Shown piece after piece: positions 1 to 9,698 of a stretch of 64,000 nt of DNA. Both the position numbers and the translations under genes were made by a program. Position 1 is the first letter of the stretch, and the number at the start of each line of letters is the position of its first letter. The DNA is taken from assembly GCA_013423325.1 (NCBI GenBank), contig BLJB01000094.1:1-64000 (forward strand), written 5' to 3'. Source of the DNA: Usnea hakonensis (taxonomy: Eukaryota; Ascomycota; Lecanoromycetes; Lecanorales; Parmeliaceae). The notes under the pieces are model-generated. The model did not search any database, had not been told where the DNA came from, and worked only from the letters and a program-made list of their open reading frames with translations.

Positions 1-61
1 TGCTGCCGGTGCTACCATTGTATGTGTTCGGGTGTCGTGCGTCTGATTGCATTCTGCGCAC

Positions 62-632
62 CGAGCTCTACGACTTATAGTACTCTATAGAGTACTAAAT
101 AAAATACTACTTATAGTACTATTATTTATAGTACTACTACTTATAATACTTTATAGGTATTAAATAGAGTACTACTACTTATAATACTATATAGAGTATT
201 AAACGGAGTACTATTTAGAGTACTATATATACTATTATATCTACTACTATATAGACTACTATATAAGGTATAGAATAGTATACTACTTATAATACTACTC
301 GTAATACTACTCGTAATACTATATAGAGTATTAAATAGAGTACTACTTATAGTACTAAATAGACTACTATATAGATTACTATATAGGGTATAGAATAGAG
401 TACTATTTAGAGTACTACTTATATTACTATATAGAGTATAGACTACTATATAGAGTACTATATAGAGTATAGAATAGAGTACTACTTATAGTACTATATA
501 GAATATAGAATAGAGTACTACTTACGGTATTATATAGAGTATTAAATAGAGTACTATATAGAGTATTAAATAGAGTACTATTTAGAGTATTAAATAGAGT
601 ACTATTTGGAGTATTAAATAGAGTTCTTTATA
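62..632. repeat. AT-rich degenerate satellite-like repeat
   Basis: About 570 bp is built almost only from variants of two short words, TAGAGTACTA and TAGAGTATTAAA, joined by TATA spacers. Many units are palindromic (TAGTACTA), so both strands look alike. No reading frame of any length exists here. The unit length drifts, which suits an old or slippage-generated array better than a clean satellite. It stops sharply near 632, where normal-composition DNA begins. Confidence 0.75.
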
Positions 633-1248
633 GCGATAGCGAGGTTACTGGCCTCCTGCTTGCATTTGGCGGTGGTCCAGGTAAAAAAACGCGGGGCCGG
701 CTGCTAGTTTGGCGCTCCCGCCAATGGTTCTGCAAAATACAGTATTTGATTAGGTAGGTAGGTACTTGACAAATACTTTAGTGTGTCCACCTATGGGGGC
801 TTGGATTTCCCTACCCATCATGATACAGTGTACATACGAGAGTCCAGTGATGACGTACATTGATCTGCTTCCTTGACCTGAGAGATCCAAAACATGGTCC
901 TTTCCAAATCCCTACGAAGTACTCAAGCAGATTCCTCTGGAAGCGCCGAGGCACCCTGGGCAAAACTTATCGTGACTGGATCCCCAACCAATCAGACAGG
1001 TCTCCTCGACCGAATTCGTTCATGTATCAGATGCTAGCTGCAGTGCATTCGCTGAATTCTGGCTGGTTGCCGTTTTGGGCGGCTTAATATCATTTTCAAA
1101 ATAGTTTGCCGTATACTCCTATACGGCATACATACAGGCAGCGAAATCAAATACTTTTACTCGAAAATTCCTCACATGGCTCCCAAGCTGAAAACAATCC
1201 CAACTCTGTCCAAGCAAAGATGTTGACTTGGACCAAACAGCCACACCC
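633..1248. other. Gene-free flank left of the MULE
   Basis: Sequence of ordinary composition lies between the AT-rich array and the left target duplication of the MULE. I see only short open frames with no family resemblance. A small TAGG-type run (TAGGTAGGTAGG) sits near 750. The DNA shows no RIP-like stop-rich decay, in contrast to the transposon interior to its right. Confidence 0.5.
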
Positions 1249-1257
1249 CCTCCTTCG

Positions 1258-1305
1258 CGGAAGGTCTTGGGAGCGCACACTGGGACCGCAACGCACACTT
1301 CGGAT
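1258..1305 (+). repeat. MULE left terminal inverted repeat
   Basis: This 48-bp sequence starts CGGAAGGTC and ends CACTTCGGAT. Its reverse complement is found without mismatch at 5949-5996. It keeps many CA dinucleotides, the normal target of RIP, which the interior has largely lost. Confidence 0.92.
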
Positions 1306-1404
1306 TAATGATGACCCGGCTTGGCATGGATTCTACTTGGTGATATCAAATGACTTCTTTCTTTCACGAATAATATATGTAAATAGGACGTTACGTGGTA
1401 ACGA

Positions 1405-1477
1405 GGCCCCGTAGCCTAGATGGTAAGGTAGAAGCTCTGCTTCTACCAGAAGGTACCCGGTTCAAATCGGGCTGTAA
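1405..1477 (+). other. tRNA-like sequence (SINE head or dead tRNA)
   Basis: An A-box-like TAGCCTAGATGG at 1412-1423 and a B-box-like GGTTCAAATC at 1459-1468 lie about as far apart as in a tRNA. Between them is an 8-bp perfect hairpin, GGTAGAAG/CTTCTACC, with a 5-base loop. The acceptor ends do not pair, the T stem has mismatches, and no normal 7-base anticodon loop forms. A functional tRNA is therefore unlikely. An A-rich stretch (AATGATAAATAAATA) follows, so the sequence may be the head of a tRNA-derived SINE inserted in the MULE. Confidence 0.4.
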
Positions 1478-1574
1478 CCGGGAAATGATAAATAAATACC
1501 GTGTTGAGACTTTGAAGTACTAAGGTACTTAAGAAAAAACTACTTGAACTAAGCTGATCCCTCTTTTTTTAGGC

Positions 1575-1775
1575 CTGGATTGCATGGATATGGGAGGCCT
1601 GTATGGAAATGGGAGTATTGGAAGTATGGAAATAGGAGTATTGGGAGCATTGGGAAGCTTATTTGGATGCTTCATATGGCCATTTGGAAGCTCATTTGAA
1701 TGCTTCTTATATGGCCATTTGGAAGCATGAATTTGGGAGCATTAAATATATAGAAATAGGAGTATTGCAAGTAAG
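1575..1775. repeat. Short imperfect repeats inside the MULE
   Basis: Words such as GGAGTATTGG, GGGAGCATT and ATATGGCCATTTGGAAGC recur two or more times each, in direct orientation. The tract is TG-rich and not RIP-like. No coding frame is present. Confidence 0.55.
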
Positions 1776-2242
1776 CATTTGGTGAGGCCGGAGAGTATAG
1801 CGGAGAAGATCTACATTTTTAGTACAGAGTCAGTATTTAGTAGCGGTAATGTTGATAATATAGGGTATCTCGTACTATATCGAAGTCTTATATAAGTAAA
1901 AGGAGCCTAGAAAAAGTCCTTATTATATACTAGACGGCCTATATCGACGTCATTAATGCCCGTTACCAAAAATTTGGCAGAACCTCTAGGGGTTAGGTTA
2001 TAAAAAAAAATTTTTAGTAACGGTAGAGCTCTATAATTATACTCCCTATATATTGCGTATCGGGCAGCTAGACTGTACTAGAAGCATGCCTTGATCGACT
2101 TATTGATAGATCTTTGTGTGCGAGACTTATCCAGGGGAGATCTAGTGTAGTGAGGTTTCGCCTGAGGCCTGCAATTTAACCCTAACTCTTGCTAGCCTAT
2201 GCTGCCTAGAGGATGACGGCGAGGTATTTATTAACTATAGAT

Positions 2243-2268
2243 AAGGAGGAGGAGGAGGAGGAGGAAGG
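2243..2268. repeat. GGA microsatellite
   Basis: A run of seven or so GGA triplets (AAGGAGGAGGAGG and onward) lies in the otherwise TA-rich interior of the MULE. Confidence 0.8.
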
Positions 2269-2502
2269 GTTAGTACTAAAAGACTATTAGCCGGAGTATA
2301 AGGCGAAAGGGCTATTACTGAAGCTTTATTAGTTATACTATAAGGTAAAAGACTAAGATATAATAAGGCCTAAATACTTTAAAAACGCTATTTCCGAGGA
2401 TTAGCCGGACTAGATACTAGTTTAGAGTACTCTAAATATCTTATCTATAGTCCTAAGGGTATTAGTCCTCTACTATAAATACTAACTATAACCGTCGTTA
2501 CT

Positions 2503-2612
2503 TGTTGCGGAAAGGGGTAGTAGCACCCTAACCGCTTGGCCAGCGGCCTAAAAAGAGCCCCGGACCCCGCTAAGGCAGGGGTCCTCCACTAATATACTAC
2601 TTGTTCGTGATA
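2503..2612. repeat. Left LTR of the miniature element
   Basis: This is one of two near-identical 110-bp direct repeats of the TRIM-like element. It starts TGTTGCGG right after the TTACT duplication. Confidence 0.75.
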
Positions 2613-2800
2613 ATTGCCCACTTTGAAAGAAGGCGTATGCCCCTATGTGCTGGCCTCTATAGTATGTTTCCAAGTAGGAGCCCCCCGGGGTGCGCCCCGT
2701 AAGCTACTCTATGGCCTGGTGTAGCTTGGGAAGGCACGAGGGTTTATTAAGCCCCTACTGAACCCGAGTGCCGAGTAACCTGCCAAAAGCTGACTAGCCC

Positions 2801-2883
2801 GAGTTGACCCGGAATCGAACCGGTGTTGCTACTAATTGTTGCGGAAAGGGGTGGTAGCACCCTAACCGCTTGGCTAGCGGCCT
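2801..2883 (-). other. tRNA-like pol III boxes across the LTR junction
   Basis: On the minus strand a full-consensus B box, GGTTCGATTCC, occupies 2821-2811. An A-box-like TAGCCAAGCGG occupies 2876-2866. The spacing of 55 nt fits a tRNA with a long variable arm. The A box lies inside the LTR and the B box just outside it, in the core. The predicted acceptor ends do not pair, so this is not a working tRNA. It may be a captured tRNA segment acting as an internal promoter, or a remnant of the priming region. Confidence 0.45.
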
Positions 2884-2946
2884 AAAAAGAGCCCCGGACC
2901 CCGCTAAGGTAGGGGTCCTCTACTAACACACTACTTGTTCGTGATA
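2837..2946. repeat. Right LTR of the miniature element
   Basis: This is the second 110-bp direct repeat. It differs from the left copy by a few transitions, for example GGCC against GGCT and AGGCAGG against AGGTAGG. It is followed directly by TTACT. Confidence 0.75.
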
Positions 2947-2984
2947 TTACTTCTATAACTCCCATTCGTCTATATCGATCGTAT

Positions 2985-5880
2985 TAACGAGATTCGTCTT
3001 CGACTTCTTCTTCTTTAGGGGTAATAGCTCTATCTCGAGACTATTACCTCGCTATCGCCCCTGTTACCCCTATAACTAGCTATATCCTTTTTCCTGCTCC
3101 TATACTTTCTTCTCTTTTACCGGCTGGCTATAACGAGTTATCGCTAATGCTGCTAGGATAGACGATAGTAGAGGTTCGTTAATTAAGATAGGCGGAGTAG
3201 AGGGCTTATTCTTACTCCCTTTAGGTCGGCCTCGTTTCGGTATTAGCGTATTTAAAGGGGGCGGTAACGGTGGCCGTCTAAAGGCTACTTATAAGCTTAG
3301 TAATACTAGTACTAGCGATATTAGTAGAGGCGGGGGTAGTCTAAAGGCTAGCTAGAAACTAAAAGAGCCGGATATTAACTAAGAGCTACTTAAGCTTCCA
3401 ATAATATAGACTCTATAAATAGGAATAGCGGCCTTATTAGTAGTATTCTAATTACGCTCTATAGTATTCTTTTCGGATATCTCGGCGCTGGTAAGCTTTC
3501 TCGTATTCGCTTTACCGTACTTCTTTTTCTCTTGGAGTATAGTAGCCTATTGGGCCTTTCTTATAGGCGGGGGCTAGGGAAGCTCGGTCAGAATACTCTG
3601 TAATCGTTGCTATAGGGCCTTATAAGTAGCTATAATATTAGTTTCGAACGTAGCAAGCTGATTGGCTAACTAATCAGCCTATGTACGAGGTAGAGCTATA
3701 TATAGACTTTGGAGGCTCGCGGCTGCAGCGAGGAAGGTATTTCTTCCATGGTCTCGATGCATCGACGGATCATTGTCACCTAGAGGAAGAGTTTGATCAT
3801 AATACCTCGGTGACCATTCGTGCGGAGTGGGTATATCGTCTATCCACCAACGAGGATGGAAAAGAGACAATGGGATAGGAAAGCCTTCAATATAGGCTCT
3901 AAGTAAATAGTGTCGACAATGGAGTGCAAAAGCAGTTATAAGGTAGCAATTACAAGGACCTTCTTCTAGGATATATATAGGATTAGTAGCAATTTCGGTA
4001 GCCCATTACTTCGTAGCAATCCACTCAGGATTGACCTTCTTAATAGCCCAAATAGTGATCTTTCCTACGACAATACTAAAGGCTACCATATCTATACCCC
4101 TAGGGCGATCGATACGAGAAGTCTCAACTTCCTCACGAATCGAACGGTACCACCGACGGAGCTCTAAATTTATATCCCGGACGACATTCTACAGTGTTTT
4201 TTACGGGTTCAAGACCGCTTTAAGAATAGGATATATACCCTCATTACGCTATATAGAATAAGATCCTAGGTTTCGATAATTTCGAGTAAGGTATATAACT
4301 ACCGAGGCCTCTTTAGAATCCTAGTTCTCATGGAAATACTCTTTATCGACGTCATAAAGAAGATCAAGTAAGACCTAGCGATAGAGAGGTAGCTATAAAG
4401 GGTCTTTATACTTAACCTAATCCTAGCTAATATTACTAATCTTATCTCGTCGCTCTACCGGATACCCTCTCTTTAATTTGTTAGCTCTACTCCTAATATT
4501 CTAAACGGTATACCAGCTATATAGCTAGATCTAGCAATTAGGAAGTCGTATCTAGAGCGAGGCGATATAGCCTTTTTCTTAGTCGGAAAGGCTAACTTTT
4601 AGAGGCGGGTAGTTATTAAATATCTCTTCCTTTAATATACCGAGGAAGTAGTTAAATACGACTTCGGATTCGGATATTGCGAAAGAGAAAGCAGCTGGGA
4701 AGGACTTATTCGTATTAGTAATATTAACGGCTACGAATAGAAGGAGCTTCTAAGTATTCGTATTAAATATAGCGTTATTTTCTATAAGAAAGCCGCTATA
4801 GAATCGCTTAACTAGGCCTCTTTAGAAGTTATCGATTAGGACGATTTATTTGAGGATCCTCTTAGTAATCATTCTATACTCATCCTTGACGTAGGAGTAC
4901 CGTACTCTAGCCGTAAAAGTCGGGCTATCCAGTACTATAAGGAGACCGGTAAGGACGTCCTCTCTACTACGGGTAGTAGACGGAATTAAATTATAGTATT
5001 ACTTCTTCTTTAGGTGGAACTGCTCGTCCCAATCCTTCGTCAGATTATCTAGTACCGCTTCTAACTTGTTGTAGGTCAAATTGCTTGCTCGATATACTCT
5101 AGCAAACTCTACCGCTATAGTATAATCGGGTTATCGTTTCTAGTATATATTATAGGATAGTAGATTAGGAACTATTTCGTAGAAGTAGTGCTGATAGCCT
5201 ATTCTAAGGACCCACGTCTTATTATTTTCTCCTCGAGTGTAAGGATCTTTCTAGGTAAGAGTATATCGCTATTTATACCCTTTCTTCTTAATCCGAGTAA
5301 GCTCTTACTTGCGGTTACTACCTTCGCCCGTTATCAGGAAACGATATGAGTAGTATCATATATATGGATATAATCTATATAATGTGTATAGAAGAAAGGT
5401 ATCTATAGGAAGAATCCTCCTCATAAGGCCGCAATACCAAGGCGCCAAGCCTCGCTAAGCCCTATAAGGCTCCGTATATATCCTGTGGAGGATATCCGTA
5501 ACACCCGTATTCTTATCTAGCTTCTAATTGTTTTAAGTCTTTTCCTCCGTATAGATATATTAGTAGCTTTTATATCCGACTTTATATAAGCCTATAACTA
5601 TAGCGAATCCTTGACTAAAGGCGTAGTTTTATAGGCGAGTCTATGCGTTATCGGGTATATCGAAAGTCTTATTTTATAAGGGAGGCTCCAAATGCTCCTA
5701 TAGTATACTATTAATAACCTTCTAAACTAAAGGCTTTATATTATTATCTAGGCGGGGGTAAGGTATCTATTAAGTAGCCGGAGTAGCTATAATAATATTG
5801 TAGATAGAGGTAGAAGAGGTATTATAGGTAGAAGGTAATAAGGAAGCGAATATAAGGTATATATAGATAGAAAGGTACTT
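2985..5880 (-). pseudogene. RIP-degraded MULE transposase (Hop-like)
   Basis: With stops read through, one minus-strand frame encodes a MULE transposase. It has an N-terminal FAR1-like part (about 5600-5860), then a region near 5000-5300 with YTRGENNKTWVLRIG. The DDE core lies near 4640-4800 and retains TNKSFPAAFSFAISESE. At the C-terminus an AT-hook (KRGRPKGSKNK) is encoded near 3205-3240. Stops fall where Trp or Gln is expected (TGG to TAG, CAA to TAA), as RIP predicts, and a core acidic position reads Asn. A solo LTR splits the N-terminal part. MULE transposases cut and paste elements bounded by long inverted repeats. This copy cannot be functional. Confidence 0.8.
5327..5508 (-). mobile_element. 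Solo LTR nested in the transposase remnant
   Basis: A 172-bp block (5332-5503) is bounded by 5-bp direct duplications, CCCGT on the plus strand, at 5327-5331 and 5504-5508. Read on the minus strand it starts TGTTACGG and ends CCTGATA; the final CA of an LTR appears as TA, consistent with RIP. Removing the LTR and one duplication joins the transposase frame without a shift, which supports insertion into a once continuous gene. No internal retrotransposon sequence is present, so it is a solo LTR left by recombination. Confidence 0.75.
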
Positions 5881-5948
5881 AGAATTATATAGTATCTACA
5901 CTATAGACGAGGTACCTCGGCAACGCGATTATAGTTTATCCGAAAATT

Positions 5949-5996
5949 ATCCGAAGTGTGCGTTGCGGTCCCAGTGTGCGCTCCCAAGACCTTCCG
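5949..5996 (-). repeat. MULE right terminal inverted repeat
   Basis: This is the exact inverted copy of 1258-1305. The outer edge abuts the second copy of the 9-bp target duplication CCTCCTTCG (5997-6005), which fixes the element boundary. Confidence 0.92.
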
Positions 5997-6334
5997 CCTC
6001 CTTCGCCATCGTCCATCTTTTAAGTCCCCCGCTACCAGATATAGCGCTTTGACCCATAAGTTTAACCTGCCCGTTGAAAACAATCAGCTACATCTTCCAA
6101 TCGCTTTGATCCCCGGACGACACTTACAGCATCATCTAGTTCGTCGTACAATACTCCTCATTGTCGCAGCGCCCGTTTTCATCTCTGCTAGTATCTACTA
6201 CTCCAACAACAGACTAGCTACATAGGCTACCTCCATCGCACCCGATAATGCGGCAGGTAGCAAGGAAAGGTGTTGGTGGTTGTCATCAAAGTTGATATCA
6301 TGGGCATTCATCACAGCGAATGGTGTGATGACTA

Positions 6335-7323
6335 TCATGCAGATTGCTGGCGCGGCTTTGATGGGTTCCTCGGAATCAAACGGGAATTATTCGATCGGGG
6401 GGTATAACATCTTGCTCGCTTGGCTGGCGATCCAGTGGACGACGTATCGCACGGAGTATTTGCCGAGCTCTCAATTTGAGGGTCTGAAGATACGGTGCTT
6501 TGAGCGGGTAGCGTTGTGGCTCTGCTCCGAGTATCATGGCCCAGTCCCTTGATGACAGATTGGTTGTTATCAAGCTCGTCACACACATTTGCAGCATCAT
6601 CAAACAAATTCCCGTTATGTCCGACGTCGTTATTTCCAACATTGTCAGACTCAACGTTCTCACGCTCAAAATGGGTGAGTATGAGATTGTCCAAAGAGCT
6701 CTTTGTGCTCCGAATGAGTCCGTGATCGGGGCCAAGAATACTCTGCTCCTTCGCAAGCAACGTTTCGTACAATACTCTTGCCTCATGGTACGGTCAAGAG
6801 CCTCATATGTTCAGACAATGTACAATTGAGTTTCCGAGATATCGATGAATATTGGCCGCTCAGATCTCTCCTGTGCTCTAAGGGCTAGTTCATAAAACTT
6901 TAATGCCGTCTCATTCTCAGCCAAAGTGTAATGCGTATGCCCAAGTTTGACCATTGCGGTAGCCGATATGCTAGCATGATTGTTGCGAATCAACCTCAGG
7001 GTTTCTCGCAAGTATTTCTCCGTGGCTGCCGCCCTTTCATGGTCACCTATTTCGCAATAGGCGCTGAGTCTCGTACGATGGACAAATAGATTGCCATAGA
7101 GATCCAGTTCTGGTACGGATCCGTGCTCCATGTAAATTCTGTTGGTTAGCCTTATCACCTCTGTAGGTTGATCCATCGACAAATTCATGCCGATCATCGA
7201 CTTCAGCGCTTCGAGTGTAAGGAGGTGCCTTGTACCATGAAGGACTTCGTAGCCGGAAAACACCTCTTCGTAGGACCTCAAGGCTTCCAAATATAAGCCT
7301 TGTCGATCATAGTAGCAGTCCAT
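6335..7323 (-). CDS. TPR-repeat protein, probably 5'-truncated
   Basis: Exon 1 is 7323-6824, the intron 6823-6777 (47 nt) and exon 2 6776-6335. The join is whole-codon and gives 313 aa. Repeated motifs such as ALRSYEEVFSGYEVLHG, ALKFYELALRAQE and VLYETLLAKEQSILGPDHG are kinesin-light-chain-type tetratricopeptide repeats, a protein-docking fold. The last 100 residues are acidic, then basic and low-complexity. The same frame stays open upstream to about 7438, and one more TPR-like unit (FENLHGRKHHLTL) is encoded before the first ATG. It then runs into a GGT repeat. The true 5' end, which in such fungal proteins often carries a NACHT or phosphorylase domain, is therefore probably lost. Exact function unknown. 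Confidence 0.6.
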
Positions 7324-7379
7324 AATTTCTAGAGTTCGCAGTGTAAGGTGGTGCTTTCTTCCATGAAGGTTTTCGAAGC

Positions 7380-8135
7380 GTCCACCACCACCACCACTGC
7401 TGCGGCGTCCTCCTCCGCTCTCCCGCTCTTATCTTCCCCCGCGGCCACCACCAACACGTCCCTTCCCCCCATGCCTCCCCTGCGGTCATTGCGGCCGTGG
7501 TACTCGGTCTAACGACCTTGGTCCTCTTGTTACTATCGGGTTAGATCAGAGGTCTTGAGGAGAAGGCGGCGGCGCGGAACGACAAGGGGACCAGTTATGC
7601 GGAGGAGTTCGATTGGGAGGGGGAGTTGTTGGGGGGGGGAGAGGGAAGGCGGGGGTGGAGACGGGGAAGATGTGAAATGCAAGTGTGAGAAATGAACAAT
7701 GGATTGGAGTTGTCGATTTTTGTACGTGGCAAGGAGAAGAGGGAACGTGTGCGTTCTTTGTGGTATCGTGGATTCCTGCGGGGATGTTTATTGGAGGGTC
7801 GATATGGATGGGACTAGGTGTATATACGTACGAGAGACAGAGAAGAAGATAAGATAGACAGGCATCTTCCGTCTCATACGCGCGGTACTCCACGAAAGGA
7901 AGACAATGAGGTAAAAGATGCCTCGATAGAGACAGATTTTTTGACTTATGGTAATAAACGACTCGGCCAGAACGCCGACAGAATGCAAAAACGTCATGAT
8001 CAATTCTTGCAAACGATAAGAAATACTATAGCGCAAGACTCCTTGCAATCATGCTTCCATTATCGCATTCTTATCACCACGTTTCGGACCACTCCACTCT
8101 CCACCTTCTTTTAGCAGAAGGCTGTCCACGAACGA
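7380..8135. other. Intergenic, simple repeats and G-rich tract
   Basis: A CCA/GGT run (about 7381-7398) abuts the truncated TPR gene. A strongly G-rich plus strand follows from about 7590 to 7680, including runs of seven to nine G. No credible gene is visible. Confidence 0.5.
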
Positions 8136-8805
8136 TTATTCGTGCTGAGATCCCTCCTCGGCCCCATGAAAAACAATGGTTGTGCAATTAGCCGTCCCCT
8201 CGGCTGGCGCTTCCTTCGACTGCCAAAAAACCCGAGCCTGCACCCCCGCCGACTCGTATCCAGGTATGAGCGATGGACAGAGCGCAAACCACGAGCCTAC
8301 ATTCGCCATATCCTTGTTGTCCCACACGAGCAAGCCGTCTTCGTCTCCTTCGCTGAATCCTGCCGTCGTGAGGCCTGCGTTGATACCTACGTTGCCATAA
8401 TCTGTAAAGTTGTATTAGCCATGCGTCTTGTAGCCTTTGAGGGCTATGGGTACAAACGAGGAAAGATTTTGCTGCTAGCGGTGGGCTGCATGTACAGCGA
8501 GTGCGTTTCGCGAAAGCCGTCGAACGTCCAATATGTGCCGTTGAATTGACCCAAAAGGGCCTTACTGGTATCGTTCGTGAGAATTGCGACATTGGTGCCT
8601 TTACCGGTTGGGAAAGCCGCGACTGCAGATCTCTGATTAGTCTAGCTTGCAGGAAGCATAATGGGGGAATGGGGAGAAACGGACGCTCTCCACATTGCGC
8701 GCACGTTGTTCCATAGACGCCTCCTGCGCCCAGGGCCGCAGGAGGATATTGAGCGAGGGAAGAGCCCATCAGTAGAGCGCTGAGAGACAGAAACGTGGAC
8801 AGCAT
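8136..8805 (-). CDS. Small secreted protein, 183 aa
   Basis: Three exons, 8805-8685, 8622-8458 and 8401-8136, join in frame to 184 codons including the stop. The introns are 63 and 56 nt, with CTAAT-type branch sites and CAG acceptors. The N-terminus (MLSTFLSLSALLMGSSLAQ) is a clear signal peptide. The mature part has few cysteines (about four), potential N-glycosylation sites (NDTS, NGTY) and the C-terminal pattern WFALCP, ending NCTTIVF. The spacing of the last cysteines and the WDNKDMANVGSW segment recall small fungal cell-wall proteins of the PhiA kind, but I cannot confirm that. A TATA-like TATATAT lies about 100 bp upstream. Possible cell-wall protein or effector. Confidence 0.7.
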
Positions 8806-9308
8806 TTTTACGTAGTATTTGTTGTTGGCAAAAGGATGAGAGAGATGGATTTGATGAGATATTCAAATCAAACAGCCAGTCGTACCTATGGGATGCACCC
8901 TCTATATATCTACAATTGAGGTCATCCGAAAATTGTGTGGCTTACTACCAAACGAGGATATCCGAGTATGGATCTACCAATCGGCGATTGCCATCTGCCC
9001 TGTCCCGTTCGTATTCACTTTTTGGCTGCTTATTGATCGCAAAGAGAACTGCGTTTGTCTCCACTTGTCGGACTTGCTCGGCACTTCTGTGTTCGGTTGT
9101 CTATAAAAGGGGTACAACAACAGGTAGGTCATTTTCATCATACTCATGATCTCAGTTAGTCCCAGCCGAGATTTTGCGCCCCTTTCAGTCAGCGAGCAAC
9201 TGCCCAATCGGGCGGAAAAAAGCAACAGGTATTTACCTCAGCTTATCCTTAATTGAGATAGAGTAATCGCTAGTCAATACCATGCAATCCCGATATACAG
9301 CCTCCCTC
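8806..9308. other. Intergenic, promoter side of the secreted-protein gene
   Basis: The stretch holds a TATATAT box near 8902-8908 upstream of the secreted-protein gene. A TATAAAAG sequence on the plus strand near 9102 has no gene downstream of it. No coding sequence recognised. Confidence 0.45.
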
Positions 9309-9698
9309 CTACCCCACAGCCGCCACAACCAACAGCCCCATCACCACCAGGGGCGGCCCCACCCCCCTCTCACTCCTCCACCTTCCATACACACCAACCC
9401 CTAAATATCCCCCCGCACACACCAGCGTCCCCATCTTGACTCCCGGCAACGGACCCAATAGACCCGCAGCAATAGCGAGATTCGCCAGCCCCGTCACCTT
9501 CGTCATCGTTTCGGCAGATATCCCGAGTCTTGAGAAGATGGGCTCGAGACCTTGGCGTGTTTTGGCGTGCTGGACCGAGTAGAGGCGAGGAGTGAAGAGG
9601 GGCGTGAGGCGCGCTTGGCCGCCTATGATGAAGGCGAGGCTGGAGAGGAGGGTTGCGAGGAGGGAGATGGAGATGGAGGGGAGGGGATAGGACGGCAT
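9309..9698 (-). CDS. DoxX-like small membrane protein
   Basis: A single-exon frame of 129 aa starts at the ATG at 9698; the frame is open further upstream, but a membrane segment directly follows this Met. Four hydrophobic segments are visible: near residues 7-25, around 60-75 after RLGISAETMTKVTGLA, then TLVCAGGYLGVGVYG, and the C-terminal PPLVVMGLLVVAAVG. The segment with RLG and a following GLANLAIAAGLLGP matches the DoxX-like family of four-helix membrane proteins. Fungal members are poorly characterised. The coding strand is very C-rich near its 3' end. The call rests on topology and one motif. Confidence 0.55.
   Translation of the reverse strand: MPSYPLPSISISLLATLLSSLAFIIGGQARLTPLFTPRLYSVQHAKTRQGLEPIFSRLGISAETMTKVTGLANLAIAAGLLGPLPGVKMGTLVCAGGYLGVGVYGRWRSERGVGPPLVVMGLLVVAAVG

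Larger units (their letters stand above)
2498..2951. mobile_element. TRIM-like miniature LTR element with 5-bp duplication
   Basis: Two 110-bp direct repeats, 2503-2612 and 2837-2946, differ at only a handful of sites, nearly all C/T or A/G transitions. They flank a 224-bp non-coding core. Five-base target duplications TTACT lie at 2498-2502 and 2947-2951. The repeat begins TGTTGC and ends GTGATA; the expected terminal CA appears as TA, as RIP would make it. Total length (444 bp), lack of coding and LTR-like ends match terminal-repeat retrotransposons in miniature. On the minus strand the repeat end plus core also reads as tRNA-like promoter boxes (separate entry). It interrupts the MULE, so it arrived later. 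Confidence 0.75.
1249..6005. mobile_element. Complete MULE DNA transposon with target-site duplication
   Basis: The element body is 1258-5996 (4739 bp). Its 48-bp terminal inverted repeats, 1258-1305 and 5949-5996, are identical base for base and begin CGGAAGGTC. They are flanked by a perfect 9-bp direct duplication, CCTCCTTCG, at 1249-1257 and 5997-6005. That size is the norm for Mutator-like elements. The interior holds a minus-strand transposase remnant (about 2985-5880), a miniature LTR element, a solo LTR and a tRNA-like sequence. The interior is strongly TA-rich with many in-frame stops, while the ends are untouched. This suggests that the ends escaped RIP or that the decayed copy was moved in trans afterwards. 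Confidence 0.9.

Noticed and set aside
2801..2883. Functional tRNA gene on the minus strand
   Set aside because: Promoter boxes match, but the acceptor ends do not pair and no proper anticodon arm forms.
3679..4261. Short plus- and minus-strand frames inside the MULE
   Set aside because: They are fragments of the RIP-degraded transposase region read in or against its frame, not separate genes.
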